Of a DNA stretch of 64,000 bases, positions 27,575-35,557 are shown piece after piece. How positions within the stretch are numbered: position 1 is the stretch's first letter; each line of letters starts with the position of its first letter. The notes below the pieces were generated by a model. The model saw only the letters and a program-made list of their open reading frames with translations, had not been told where the DNA came from and searched no databases. The DNA lies in the NCBI RefSeq assembly GCF_022867795.2, contig NZ_CP107006.1, positions 2,976,001 through 3,040,000 of the forward strand. Reading direction: 5' to 3'. Source of the DNA: Chitinophaga horti (lineage in GTDB: Bacteria > Bacteroidota > Bacteroidia > Chitinophagales > Chitinophagaceae). The position numbers and the translations under genes are program-made.

Positions 27575-28285
27575 ATGAATGTAACCAACCTTACCATCCG
27601 GGACCAGGAGAAGATTTCGCTGGACGATATACAGTTCAGTCGTGAGAACAGGGAGATCCTGGACCAGGTGCTTCGCGAACACCGGCATGTAGCGGAATTG
27701 AAGAAATACAACCTCCCGGTAGATAATAAGATACTATTGCACGGCCACTCCGGCTGCGGCAAAACCACCACCGCCAAGGCAATTGCCACCGCCCTCGGCA
27801 AGAACATTGTGATCGTTAACCTTAGCACCCTGGTATCGTCAAGATTAGGTGAAACCGCGCAGAACATGCAGCTGGTCTTCGAAAAGGCGATGCGTGAAAA
27901 ATCGGTATTATTCCTCGACGAATTTGACCACATCGGCAAGATGCGCGTCACCGACGATAAAGACTCCGGCGAAATCCGCCGCCTGGTGAACTCTCTCATC
28001 CAACAAATCGACTATCTCCCCGCAGATACTTTACTTATCGCCGCCACTAACTATCCTGAACTGATCGACGGCGCGTTGCTACGTCGTTTCCAGTTAAAAC
28101 TGAAGTACGAGATGCCTGGCGTTACGGAGCTGGATGCCTATTACGATAAACGACTGGCTGTATTTCCCGCCCATCTGACGAATATAGAGCGGCAGTATGG
28201 TATTTCTTATGCGGAAGCGAGGGACTATGTGAATACGGCGATGAAGGCGAGGATTATCGAGGAATTGGAGAATGGGGAGATGTAG
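27575..28285 (+). CDS. Small AAA+ ATPase
   Basis: 236 residues: a short N-terminal segment, Walker A HGHSGCGKTT (about 56-65), Walker B VLFLDEFD, sensor 1 IAATNYPE and the arginine finger LLRRFQL, then a helical lid. It is about the size of a single AAA module with no protease or nuclease domain attached, resembling the stand-alone ATPases that remodel or target a partner protein. It pairs with the GNAT gene 3 bases upstream. No partner of the usual type (subtilase, for example) lies beside it. The tandem repeat array begins 12 bases after the stop. Confidence 0.9.
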   Translation: MNVTNLTIRDQEKISLDDIQFSRENREILDQVLREHRHVAELKKYNLPVDNKILLHGHSGCGKTTTAKAIATALGKNIVIVNLSTLVSSRLGETAQNMQLVFEKAMREKSVLFLDEFDHIGKMRVTDDKDSGEIRRLVNSLIQQIDYLPADTLLIAATNYPELIDGALLRRFQLKLKYEMPGVTELDAYYDKRLAVFPAHLTNIERQYGISYAEARDYVNTAMKARIIEELENGEM

Positions 28286-28296
28286 AAGATCGCGGA

Positions 28297-28546
28297 GACT
28301 GATGCGGAGGTTTGCTTCCCTGCGGTCGCAATGACGGGATGGGACTGATACGGAGGTTTGCTTCCCTGCGGTCGCAATGACGGGATTGGACTGATACGGA
28401 TGTTTGCTTCCCTGCGGTCGCAATGACGGGATGGGACAATCGGATGGGACTGATGCGGAGGTTTGCTTCCCTGTGGTGGCAATGACGGGATGGGACAAGC
28501 GGATGGGACTGGTGCGGAGGTTTGCTTCCCTGCGGTCGCAATGACG
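28297..28546 (+). repeat. Tandem array of five palindrome half-units
   Basis: Five copies begin with GACT at 28297, 28343, 28389, 28448 and 28507. Spacing is 46, 46, 59 and 59 bases; the longer steps carry an extra 13 bases. Each contains GTTTGCTTCCCTG, then GGT, then GCAATGACG. Copy 4 has two changes (CTGTGGTGGC). The units equal the right half of the palindrome at 28572-28661. Open frames on the minus strand across the array are repeats read as protein, not genes. Confidence 0.95.
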
Positions 28547-28571
28547 ATACGGAGAGAGGCATTTCTTAAAA

Positions 28572-28661
28572 CGTCATTGCGAATGAAATGAAGCAAACTT
28601 CGTGTGTAGTCTTCGCGTGAAGACTGGTGCGGAAGTTTACTTTCCTTCGGTCGCAATGACG
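28572..28661. repeat. Nested palindromic element (REP/MITE-like)
   Basis: Imperfect 30-base outer arms (28572-28601 and 28632-28661, ends CGTCATTGCGA and TCGCAATGACG) enclose a perfect inner hairpin AGTCTTC-GCGT-GAAGACT (28608-28625). CGTCATTGCGA ends are a common signature of dispersed palindromic repeats in bacteria. It lies between convergent genes, where it could also block transcription. Apart from this element and the array, 28286-28716 holds no gene. Confidence 0.9.
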
Positions 28662-28716
28662 AATTTTAATTGCTTCCTCAGCGTTTGCAAACATATGATG
28701 ACGGGGACGAAAAAAA

Positions 28717-29781
28717 CTACAAAAATCGCTTCAGCCAATTACGCATCTCCCCCCACGCTTCCGGCGCAAACGTTTCTTTCAGGCTTGCACTTTCTTCGCG
28801 GGTGCACGTCACGCAATGCTGAAACAGGTGATTGAGGCCTGGCATCACTTTCACCGTGGCCTGTTTGCCGCCGTACTTACGAACGGTTTCCAGGTTCTCT
28901 TTATACGGCACCATCACATCTTTATCACCATTCAGTGCCAGGATGGGTACTTTTATCTTCTTTAATAGCGGCACCGGATCGTAGCGCAGGTGGTATTGGT
29001 ACCATGCGCCGGTGGCCTGGTTTACGTAGGAGTAAATCGGGAAACGCATGTGATCGTGTTCGCCCGGTTTGTCTTTAGCGAAGGCACTGTCGTCTGCATG
29101 CTTCCAGGCGTTATAGGTGGCGTTCAGCTTTTCGGCCAGCTGCGGTGTATAGGCATAGCGGTAGGCTGTGTCGTACATCCGCAAGTTGATGTCTTTATGG
29201 CGCGCCTTATCGTAATCAGGTATCTTGGCGGCTTCGATCAGACCGATGTTTTGCAGGCGTAATGCCTGTAACCCACTTGTCGCCAGTCCGGCCAGGGTAA
29301 CGATGAAATCTACCTCCTTTGACTTGGCTGCGGCGATGAAAGCAGCGGCGCCGCCTTCGCTGTGGCCTATCAACCCAACTTTATCTACGCCCTTCTGTTG
29401 TTTCAGGTAAGCAATGGCAGCCAGGGCATCATCTGCAAAGTCGCCGGTAGTGGCGGTTTCGTATACACCGTTGGTTTGTCCAGTACCGCGATCGTCTACC
29501 CGTAGAACAGCGAAACCTAAGCGGGACAAAGAATCAGCCAGTACAGCGAACATCGGGTGGCCGGCCATTGTACCGTTGCGGTCTTGTTTGCCGGAGCCGG
29601 ATACCAGCACCACACCGGGGAATGATTTTTTCCCCTGTGGCAACGTGAGCGTGGCGCCAAAGCGGATGCTGTCGCGCGTAAAGAACACAGCGTCGCAGCG
29701 GGAAGAAAGTACCTGGCTAAACGCGCCAGGTACCAGGGTATATAAACACAAAAACACGAGAATACAAGGTTTCATCATCAT
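28717..29781 (-). CDS. Exported alpha/beta-hydrolase, EstD-like esterase or peptidase
   Basis: 354 residues with a signal ending GAFSQ. The fold elements are VVLVSGSGKQDRNGT, RVDDRGTGQTNG, nucleophile Ser in GHSEGG, Asp in NGDKDVMVP and His in GLNHLF, so the triad is complete. The layout resembles Thermotoga EstD-type esterases and S33-like hydrolases. The ATG at 29781 overlaps the TGA of the TlpA-type gene (ATGA); ATGs at 29778 and 29775 follow. It is the last gene of the ECF-controlled SusCD operon, so its substrate is probably released from the imported ligand. Confidence 0.92.
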   Translation of the reverse strand: MMMKPCILVFLCLYTLVPGAFSQVLSSRCDAVFFTRDSIRFGATLTLPQGKKSFPGVVLVSGSGKQDRNGTMAGHPMFAVLADSLSRLGFAVLRVDDRGTGQTNGVYETATTGDFADDALAAIAYLKQQKGVDKVGLIGHSEGGAAAFIAAAKSKEVDFIVTLAGLATSGLQALRLQNIGLIEAAKIPDYDKARHKDINLRMYDTAYRYAYTPQLAEKLNATYNAWKHADDSAFAKDKPGEHDHMRFPIYSYVNQATGAWYQYHLRYDPVPLLKKIKVPILALNGDKDVMVPYKENLETVRKYGGKQATVKVMPGLNHLFQHCVTCTREESASLKETFAPEAWGEMRNWLKRFL

Positions 29782-31757
29782 CCTTCCTTCTTTAATAATT
29801 CAATTACGTAGCTGATTTCGTCTGCCAGCGCGCTCGGGCTGCCCATATAACCATTGGAAGCCCAGCGGATCTGGCCTTTACCATCAATAATGATCTTGGC
29901 GGGAATGCCGGAGAACTTAAGCGTCTTGGCGTATTTGCTGTACGTATCGTCCAGGCGGCCGTTGGTATTTTTACCGTCGTACAGAACGTTTAGGTTGTAA
30001 TTATTTTCCTTCAGGAACGCCTTGATCTGTTCTTTATAGTCAGGCTTCGTTTCCTGTGTAGCGATGAAGTAGAAGTTTACATTTTTGTCGTTCGCGTACT
30101 TGTTCACTGCCATCTGCATGCCTGGTAATGCTGCTTTACAAGGGCCGCACCAGGTTGCCCAGAAGTCGATCACGATGATATTACCTTTCTGTTTGGCAAG
30201 ATCCGCGTAACCGCCTTTCAGTTGCTCCAGTTTGAACATCGGCGCTTCTTTACGCAGCATTTGCTCGCGCAGGTGAGCCTGTTGTTCGGACAATGTTTCT
30301 GCACTCTTAAGGCTGTTGAAATAAGCATCAAAGCCTTTGTCGCTCTTATTCTTCTTAACATACTCCTTTTTCAGCAGATCGATGATTTCAGGCGTTGCTT
30401 TGTTCATGGCTACGGCGTTCTCCACCAGCTGCATCGCTTCGTTGTGGCGACCGTTGCTTTCGAGCAGGGTTGCGTAAAGACCCATAAATTCTGCACTGTT
30501 GGCACGTTTAAAGTCTTTTACCTTTTCCATCCACACCAGTGCGGTTTTATCGTCGCCCTTGCGATGCAGGTATGAAGCGTGCCCCAGGTAGGCAGGTAAT
30601 GCATATTCCAGCACATGCTGTTCCCATTGCGATTCGCTCAGGTATTTGCTCGCCAGTCCTCTTTTATTCTTACTTAACTTTTCGATTTCCTCCACCAGCA
30701 TTTTTGAGTACGGGAAGATGAAATCAAGCGTTACTTCACCATGACTTTCAGCGCCCATCACCAGCAGGCGATGAAACTCCGTAAGTGCGTTCAATGGCGC
30801 AACCGGGGCCATCTCGTACAGGATGTTGTAGTTCTTTTTGCCCACTTGTTCGTAGACTGCCGCGCGGAAGGCTTTGTCGTACCACAGGCGATCTTCCTCG
30901 CTATCTACGTACTGGAATTTCTCGTAAGGAAATTTAGCGATAAAAGCCTTCCACTGCGTGATCGTTTTTTGACCAGCCGGCGCCATATAAAAAGCCCTTA
31001 ATGCTTTATCGCGGGCAACAACGCCGTCGGGAAATTTCGATATGATCACCTTATCCACAGAATCTGCCTTGGCGCGGTTGCCAGCCAGTTCGCGATAGGC
31101 GCTGCTTACAGCGCGCAGTTCATCTTCCGTAACGTCGGGCAGGGTGCCGATATAGTTCGCTTCTCTCACCAGGATTGTATCCATCTTAGCCGGATCAAAT
31201 GCTTTTAAAATCTTCATCGTAGGCAGGAAGATGGTGCGACGGCTCATCGGGAAATTACGCAGCTCCTGGTTCATCCAGAAACGACCTACTTCGTTGGTGA
31301 TAACCGCGCTATCGCTTGTAATGGGCGGCATTTCACGTCTTAACGCTTCGGTACGCAACATACCCCAGGCGGCGTAAGAAGTAGGCATCTGCTGGCCTTG
31401 TTTGTTGGATAACAGGTAGGCATACGTTGGCCTGCCACCCTTATCCGTCTTGCCATTAGCGCTGAAGTTGTTCACCATCAGCACAGCGTCTGCAGGTACC
31501 AGGAAGCGGCTGACCCAGCCACTGTCGGTCATACGCATGGTAATATCGCGCGCTTCCCAATCATTGTTACGATAGTAGTATACTACGCCTGTAACCGGCG
31601 CGAGGCCTTTCAGGATGGTGGATTCCGGGTTATAAAACACAGTCACGGAATCTCCGGCTACCGGATGGTCCGGGTATACTGCGTAGGGCTTCTGGGCGAC
31701 TGCCAGGCCCGTTGAGAGGGCCAGCAGTCCCGAGAAGGCAATGCCTTTCATGTTCAT
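29778..31757 (-). CDS. TlpA-type thioredoxin protein with N-terminal beta domain
   Basis: 659 residues with a signal ending AVAQ. An N-terminal beta-sandwich (about 25-130, VAGDSVTVFYNPESTIL) is followed by a long helical, TPR-like middle (about 150-500). The C-terminal TlpA thioredoxin domain (about 515-655) has WATWCGPC and the cis-proline strand FSGIPAKIIIDGKG. Both redox cysteines are present, in contrast with the protein at 904-2433. Such proteins act as periplasmic disulfide reductases or sensors and are frequent downstream of SusCD in Bacteroidota. It is 32 bases after the PKD-like gene. Confidence 0.92.
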   Translation of the reverse strand: MNMKGIAFSGLLALSTGLAVAQKPYAVYPDHPVAGDSVTVFYNPESTILKGLAPVTGVVYYYRNNDWEARDITMRMTDSGWVSRFLVPADAVLMVNNFSANGKTDKGGRPTYAYLLSNKQGQQMPTSYAAWGMLRTEALRREMPPITSDSAVITNEVGRFWMNQELRNFPMSRRTIFLPTMKILKAFDPAKMDTILVREANYIGTLPDVTEDELRAVSSAYRELAGNRAKADSVDKVIISKFPDGVVARDKALRAFYMAPAGQKTITQWKAFIAKFPYEKFQYVDSEEDRLWYDKAFRAAVYEQVGKKNYNILYEMAPVAPLNALTEFHRLLVMGAESHGEVTLDFIFPYSKMLVEEIEKLSKNKRGLASKYLSESQWEQHVLEYALPAYLGHASYLHRKGDDKTALVWMEKVKDFKRANSAEFMGLYATLLESNGRHNEAMQLVENAVAMNKATPEIIDLLKKEYVKKNKSDKGFDAYFNSLKSAETLSEQQAHLREQMLRKEAPMFKLEQLKGGYADLAKQKGNIIVIDFWATWCGPCKAALPGMQMAVNKYANDKNVNFYFIATQETKPDYKEQIKAFLKENNYNLNVLYDGKNTNGRLDDTYSKYAKTLKFSGIPAKIIIDGKGQIRWASNGYMGSPSALADEISYVIELLKKEG

Positions 31758-31789
31758 CTGGTGTATATTTTTAGGTTTCCTTTTGTAGA

Positions 31790-33322
31790 TTAATAAGCGC
31801 CGGAGCCACGATTTTTAGCGGTGATATCATACACCTGTCCGTAGCCGGTAGATACGTTTTTAGCCGGGAGGGTCACATCGCCGCTCACGCCGTTGAGCGC
31901 AAATTCGTATACACGGCCCTGTGTACCGTCCCAGGTGGCAATGTATAACAGGCGGCCTTCGGCAGTAGTTACACTAAAGTTGGGACGAGGCTTGTATATC
32001 TTCATGCAGGTAATAGTTTCGCCGGCAGGCAAGCCATCAAACACCACTTTCGAGGTATTGGCGCCGAAATAATCATAAGCATACACTTTACGATCGGTCG
32101 CGTAGAAGTCCACATATCCCAGCTCGCTCGCCTGGAAATATTTCGCAGCAGCGATTTCGGGCAGATTAGTCATGTTGTAAGCTGCCACCGCCATATTGCC
32201 ATCATCTGCTTTATTGAAATTGCATACGTACAGCCAGTAACCAACGCCGGTGCGATCTTTAAAGAACGCATGCGTATTGCCGGAAAAGCCACGGTCCATG
32301 TACAGCATATCCTTTCCGATATTGCGCAAGTCGAACGGTGCCACGCCTGTTGGTGCTTTAAAGTCGATCATGCTGCCTGCGACAGAAGCCGGGTGAATAA
32401 ACTTGCCGAACTTTTTATCGTACACCGCCGCCAGCAAGCTGGAAGACGTAGCATGCGTGAAATAAGGCGCCAGGTCGTAATCACCTGGAACGGCACCGCT
32501 AAACACGGCATCCAGCTCATAAGTTGAGTTGTACATATGTAACTTACCACCGTTAATGAGCGCACCGTAACCGCTGTTCAGGTACATGAACGCCTCGGGA
32601 GCCAGCACTGTTTCCGGACGACGGAAGTAGCGCAGATCTTCACGCAGCAGGGAGAAGTCCTGCCCTTTCATGCGCGAAATGTGTCGGTTACTGCCCACTA
32701 CGATCCAGTTAGGTTCGTTGGTATTGCTGACCCTTCTTTCCTGCGCCACGAAGCGGGGAATGCCGGCCAGTTTTGCACCGGTAGCACCGGCGTACAGGCC
32801 ACGCAGCCTGCGCGGAACCACACCGCTTACAGGCACCGCATCTGCCGTAATCAGAAAATCTACATCGGAAGAATCGTTGTTACCATGCAACACCATCACC
32901 CCATATTCCAATCCCACGGATACGGTAACCGGGAAGATTACGTTCGCTTTCAAACCATTTACGCTGTCCGTAACGATCAGTTCCAGGCGGTATTCTCCTA
33001 CGCGTTCGATCACCGGAGACGCCAGGTGCAGCGACTGCGACATTACACGTGGTGGTTCTGTGGGAGGCGTACTGCCGGTTACGTGCGGATAAATGATCCA
33101 GCGGTAAGTCAGCGCTGCTGTGTCGCCACCCGCATAGTTGATACGCGGATTGATGTCCATCACACCATAACGTTCGATGAACCTTGCGCCACCGATGCCC
33201 GCTGTATCGATCGCGGGAATATTTACCGTGGTGTAATCGTAATTGCCCTTGTCTTTTTTACAGGCATTCAGGGCGAGGGCCGCCGCAAATGCCGGAATAA
33301 TATAGCTTAACTTAAGTTTCAT
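31790..33322 (-). CDS. PKD-like family lipoprotein with propeller
   Basis: 510 residues with a lipobox LNAC, then KKDKGNYDY, the fixed start of the Bacteroidota PKD-like family. Residues about 30-165 form two Ig/PKD-like folds (TYRWIIYPH, YRLELIVTDSVNGLKANVIF). The remainder is repeat-rich with YG and FD pairs (GYWLYVCNFNKADDG), probably a propeller. Acidic and lysine residues after the cysteine suggest surface exposure. It travels with SusC, SusD and DUF4843 in many genomes and is thought to be a surface accessory protein; its ligand is not known. Confidence 0.88.
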   Translation of the reverse strand: MKLKLSYIIPAFAAALALNACKKDKGNYDYTTVNIPAIDTAGIGGARFIERYGVMDINPRINYAGGDTAALTYRWIIYPHVTGSTPPTEPPRVMSQSLHLASPVIERVGEYRLELIVTDSVNGLKANVIFPVTVSVGLEYGVMVLHGNNDSSDVDFLITADAVPVSGVVPRRLRGLYAGATGAKLAGIPRFVAQERRVSNTNEPNWIVVGSNRHISRMKGQDFSLLREDLRYFRRPETVLAPEAFMYLNSGYGALINGGKLHMYNSTYELDAVFSGAVPGDYDLAPYFTHATSSSLLAAVYDKKFGKFIHPASVAGSMIDFKAPTGVAPFDLRNIGKDMLYMDRGFSGNTHAFFKDRTGVGYWLYVCNFNKADDGNMAVAAYNMTNLPEIAAAKYFQASELGYVDFYATDRKVYAYDYFGANTSKVVFDGLPAGETITCMKIYKPRPNFSVTTAEGRLLYIATWDGTQGRVYEFALNGVSGDVTLPAKNVSTGYGQVYDITAKNRGSGAY

Positions 33323-33349
33323 GTTTACTGCTTAAAAGTGAAGGAAAAC

Positions 33350-34108
33350 CTACAGCGGGAATGTTACCAGCTGCCCACGTTCATCCGTTAAATCCGGATC
33401 ATTGGCGTTGTTGTAAGCCTTAAGCGCCTGTTTCAGCACGGCGTTCAGGTCGAGCATGCCGGCATTGGTATACTCTCCTTCTTTCGGTGGTATCCTTCCG
33501 CTTTGCTGTAAAGGGAAATTATCTTTACCGGTAACGGAGATGATAAAACGCCATTTCGCTGCGCTGTAGGTACCGAAGTAGTACGACAAACCGATCAGCG
33601 CATCCCAGTTCGCGGGCTTCACCACGTTATCGCTCCAGGTAAGGGTAATGGAACTATCCTCCCCTACTCCCTGTTTAAAATCCGCCGTAGCAGCCACACC
33701 CAGGTTGAGGGTCACCGAGGTGTCCTTAATATCTTCCGTACGATGCAGCACCACCGGAATATAACCGATCACCGTGCCAGCTGGTACAATACCGTCTATG
33801 AAATCGTAATGTTTACCTTCAGCGGCGGTTGTTCCGGTAGCAATGGCACGGCCTCTCACGATACGGTCGCGGGAAGCGGTATCGCCCATCACTTTTACTT
33901 TTACGAGAAAAGTATCGCGGGTAATACCCAGCGGCAGGGTTACGAAAGAGAAGGATTTAAAAGTGATACGGGTTTGGGTAAGGTCAGTAGCACGTTCGAA
34001 GAAGTATACGCGCGGCTCGTCCTTATACGCCGCGATGTCTTTTTCGCAGGCTGCTGCCAGCAGCGTAAACGCGAACAGTAAAACGATCTTTATATGTTGC
34101 AGTTTCAT
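33350..34108 (-). CDS. DUF4843 lipoprotein
   Basis: 252 residues from ATG 34108, chosen because the lipoprotein signal begins there (LLFAFTLLAAAC, then EKDIAAY); the open frame runs 31 codons upstream into the end of susD. The mature part is all beta: RVYFFER, then a Calx-beta-like section (DTFLVKVKVMGD, AEGKHYDFIDGIVPAGT, IPVVLHRT). It matches DUF4843, a family found almost only between SusD and PKD-like genes. It is probably part of the outer-surface complex. Spacing is 25 bases after SusD. Confidence 0.88.
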   Translation of the reverse strand: MKLQHIKIVLLFAFTLLAAACEKDIAAYKDEPRVYFFERATDLTQTRITFKSFSFVTLPLGITRDTFLVKVKVMGDTASRDRIVRGRAIATGTTAAEGKHYDFIDGIVPAGTVIGYIPVVLHRTEDIKDTSVTLNLGVAATADFKQGVGEDSSITLTWSDNVVKPANWDALIGLSYYFGTYSAAKWRFIISVTGKDNFPLQQSGRIPPKEGEYTNAGMLDLNAVLKQALKAYNNANDPDLTDERGQLVTFPL

Positions 34109-34133
34109 TTTTCTTCTTTTTAAGTTGACAGGA

Positions 34134-35546
34134 TTACTTGCCGTTTCCATATTCCACTTCACTGTCGGGCAGCGGCAGAACGTAAATCGTATTGTTCGCA
34201 TTCACCGCACCGATCTGCGGAAGGTTCAGCCGCTTGTAGTAGTAAAACAGCTGTCCTTCCAGGTAAAGATCTTTGCGGTATTCCTTGAAGATTTCGTTCT
34301 GGAGCTGGGCTTCGGTTAAACCGGCAGACAAATCCGCGGTGATGTTGCGCGCTCTTCTCACAATGTTCAGGTATTCGACAGCCGCAGCAGGATCAGTCGT
34401 TTTTAAACACTCGGCAGCGATGTAATACATTTCGGATACGCGAATGATGGGCAGTTTACGCAGATAAGCTGCACTGGTGCCGGCCGACTGCTGCAGTTTG
34501 GTGCTCAAACGCAGCAGTGAGGAAGAGTCCTGCAGTTCGGTGATACGAACGTACCGGTAGTCGTTGGTACCTTCGTACACTTCCTTAAACTCATTGTCGC
34601 TGTTTTTCGTGAGCAGGCTGTTACCACCCGGTGTAAAGTAATTGGTTGTAATAGCCGCCATATCCGCCTTGAAGAAGGTGAATACCAGCTCCTGGGTAAA
34701 TACATTGTTACCACTACGCATTTCCGGCTCGGGCGTAAATGTAAACACGCCTGATCCGATCACTTCACGGGCTGCGGCCAGTGCATTCACTTTATCGCCT
34801 GCGTAGAGGTATACACGTGCCTGCAAAGCTTTTACGGCGTAGTAGTTTACTTTGTAATAGCGCTCGCGCAGATAGGTGGATGTGGGGGCCACGCTGCCTG
34901 TCACAATTGGATCAGCTGTTTTAAGCGCAGCCGCAGCGATCGTCAGGTCGGCCTGTATACGGGTAAGTACTTCCGCCACGGTTAAGCGGGGCAATGCATC
35001 CACCGTCAACACATCCATATAAGGAATAGCCTTCGTTGCGCCACCACCCGGTGCCGCCGGGGACGGACCAAACAGCCGCAGCAGGTCGAAGTGCATGAAC
35101 GCTCTCAATGCATGTGCTTCCCCGTTGATGATCGCGTAGTTAGAGTCGCGGAACATGCGGCGGTTGACGGTTGCGAGGTTCGCGATCAGGTTGTTATCGT
35201 TTGCCAGTGTTTTATACATGGCTTTATAGATGCCATCTGTTTTCCTGCGCACGCTATCGTTCGTGTAGCGGTAAAAAGAAGCGTCATAGTATTCATGAAA
35301 AGTACTTACGAAACGGGTGTGTTGCTGTCCGAGTACGTCCAGCAGGCCGTAGGAAAGCTCTTTACCGTACAGAGCGTCTACACTCATGTTGAGATATACG
35401 CCGGTGAGCGCATCCATGAAGCCCTGCTCGTCGTCGAACGCAACATCTGCGTCGATCTGTGTTTTCGGCTTTACATCCAGGAAGTCTTTGCAGGAGGCCA
35501 GCATCACTACCGGTAAAGCCCATATCAATATGCGATTAAATCTCAT
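34134..35546 (-). CDS. SusD/RagB family lipoprotein
   Basis: 470 residues. The signal ends VMLASC and is followed by KDFLDVKPKTQID. Helices include EAHALRAFMHFDLLRLFGPS, and the C-terminal SusD region has IRVSEMYYIAAECLK. It is shorter than the SusD proteins of the other loci. It should bind the ligand at the mouth of the SusC barrel, whose stop codon is 11 bases upstream. The context of DUF4843, PKD-like and TlpA proteins, without any glycosidase, suggests the ligand need not be a glycan. Confidence 0.95.
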   Translation of the reverse strand: MRFNRILIWALPVVMLASCKDFLDVKPKTQIDADVAFDDEQGFMDALTGVYLNMSVDALYGKELSYGLLDVLGQQHTRFVSTFHEYYDASFYRYTNDSVRRKTDGIYKAMYKTLANDNNLIANLATVNRRMFRDSNYAIINGEAHALRAFMHFDLLRLFGPSPAAPGGGATKAIPYMDVLTVDALPRLTVAEVLTRIQADLTIAAAALKTADPIVTGSVAPTSTYLRERYYKVNYYAVKALQARVYLYAGDKVNALAAAREVIGSGVFTFTPEPEMRSGNNVFTQELVFTFFKADMAAITTNYFTPGGNSLLTKNSDNEFKEVYEGTNDYRYVRITELQDSSSLLRLSTKLQQSAGTSAAYLRKLPIIRVSEMYYIAAECLKTTDPAAAVEYLNIVRRARNITADLSAGLTEAQLQNEIFKEYRKDLYLEGQLFYYYKRLNLPQIGAVNANNTIYVLPLPDSEVEYGNGK

Positions 35547-35557
35547 TGTGTTTGCTG

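Noticed and set aside
28297..28546. CRISPR array
   Set aside because: The conserved part takes up nearly the whole 46-base step, the intervening bases are themselves repeated rather than unique, and no cas gene is present.
28094..28656. Three overlapping minus-strand open frames of 102-143 codons
   Set aside because: They are the repeat array read in three frames, with peptides such as RREANLRISP and RPQGSKPPHQS recurring per unit. They are not proteins.
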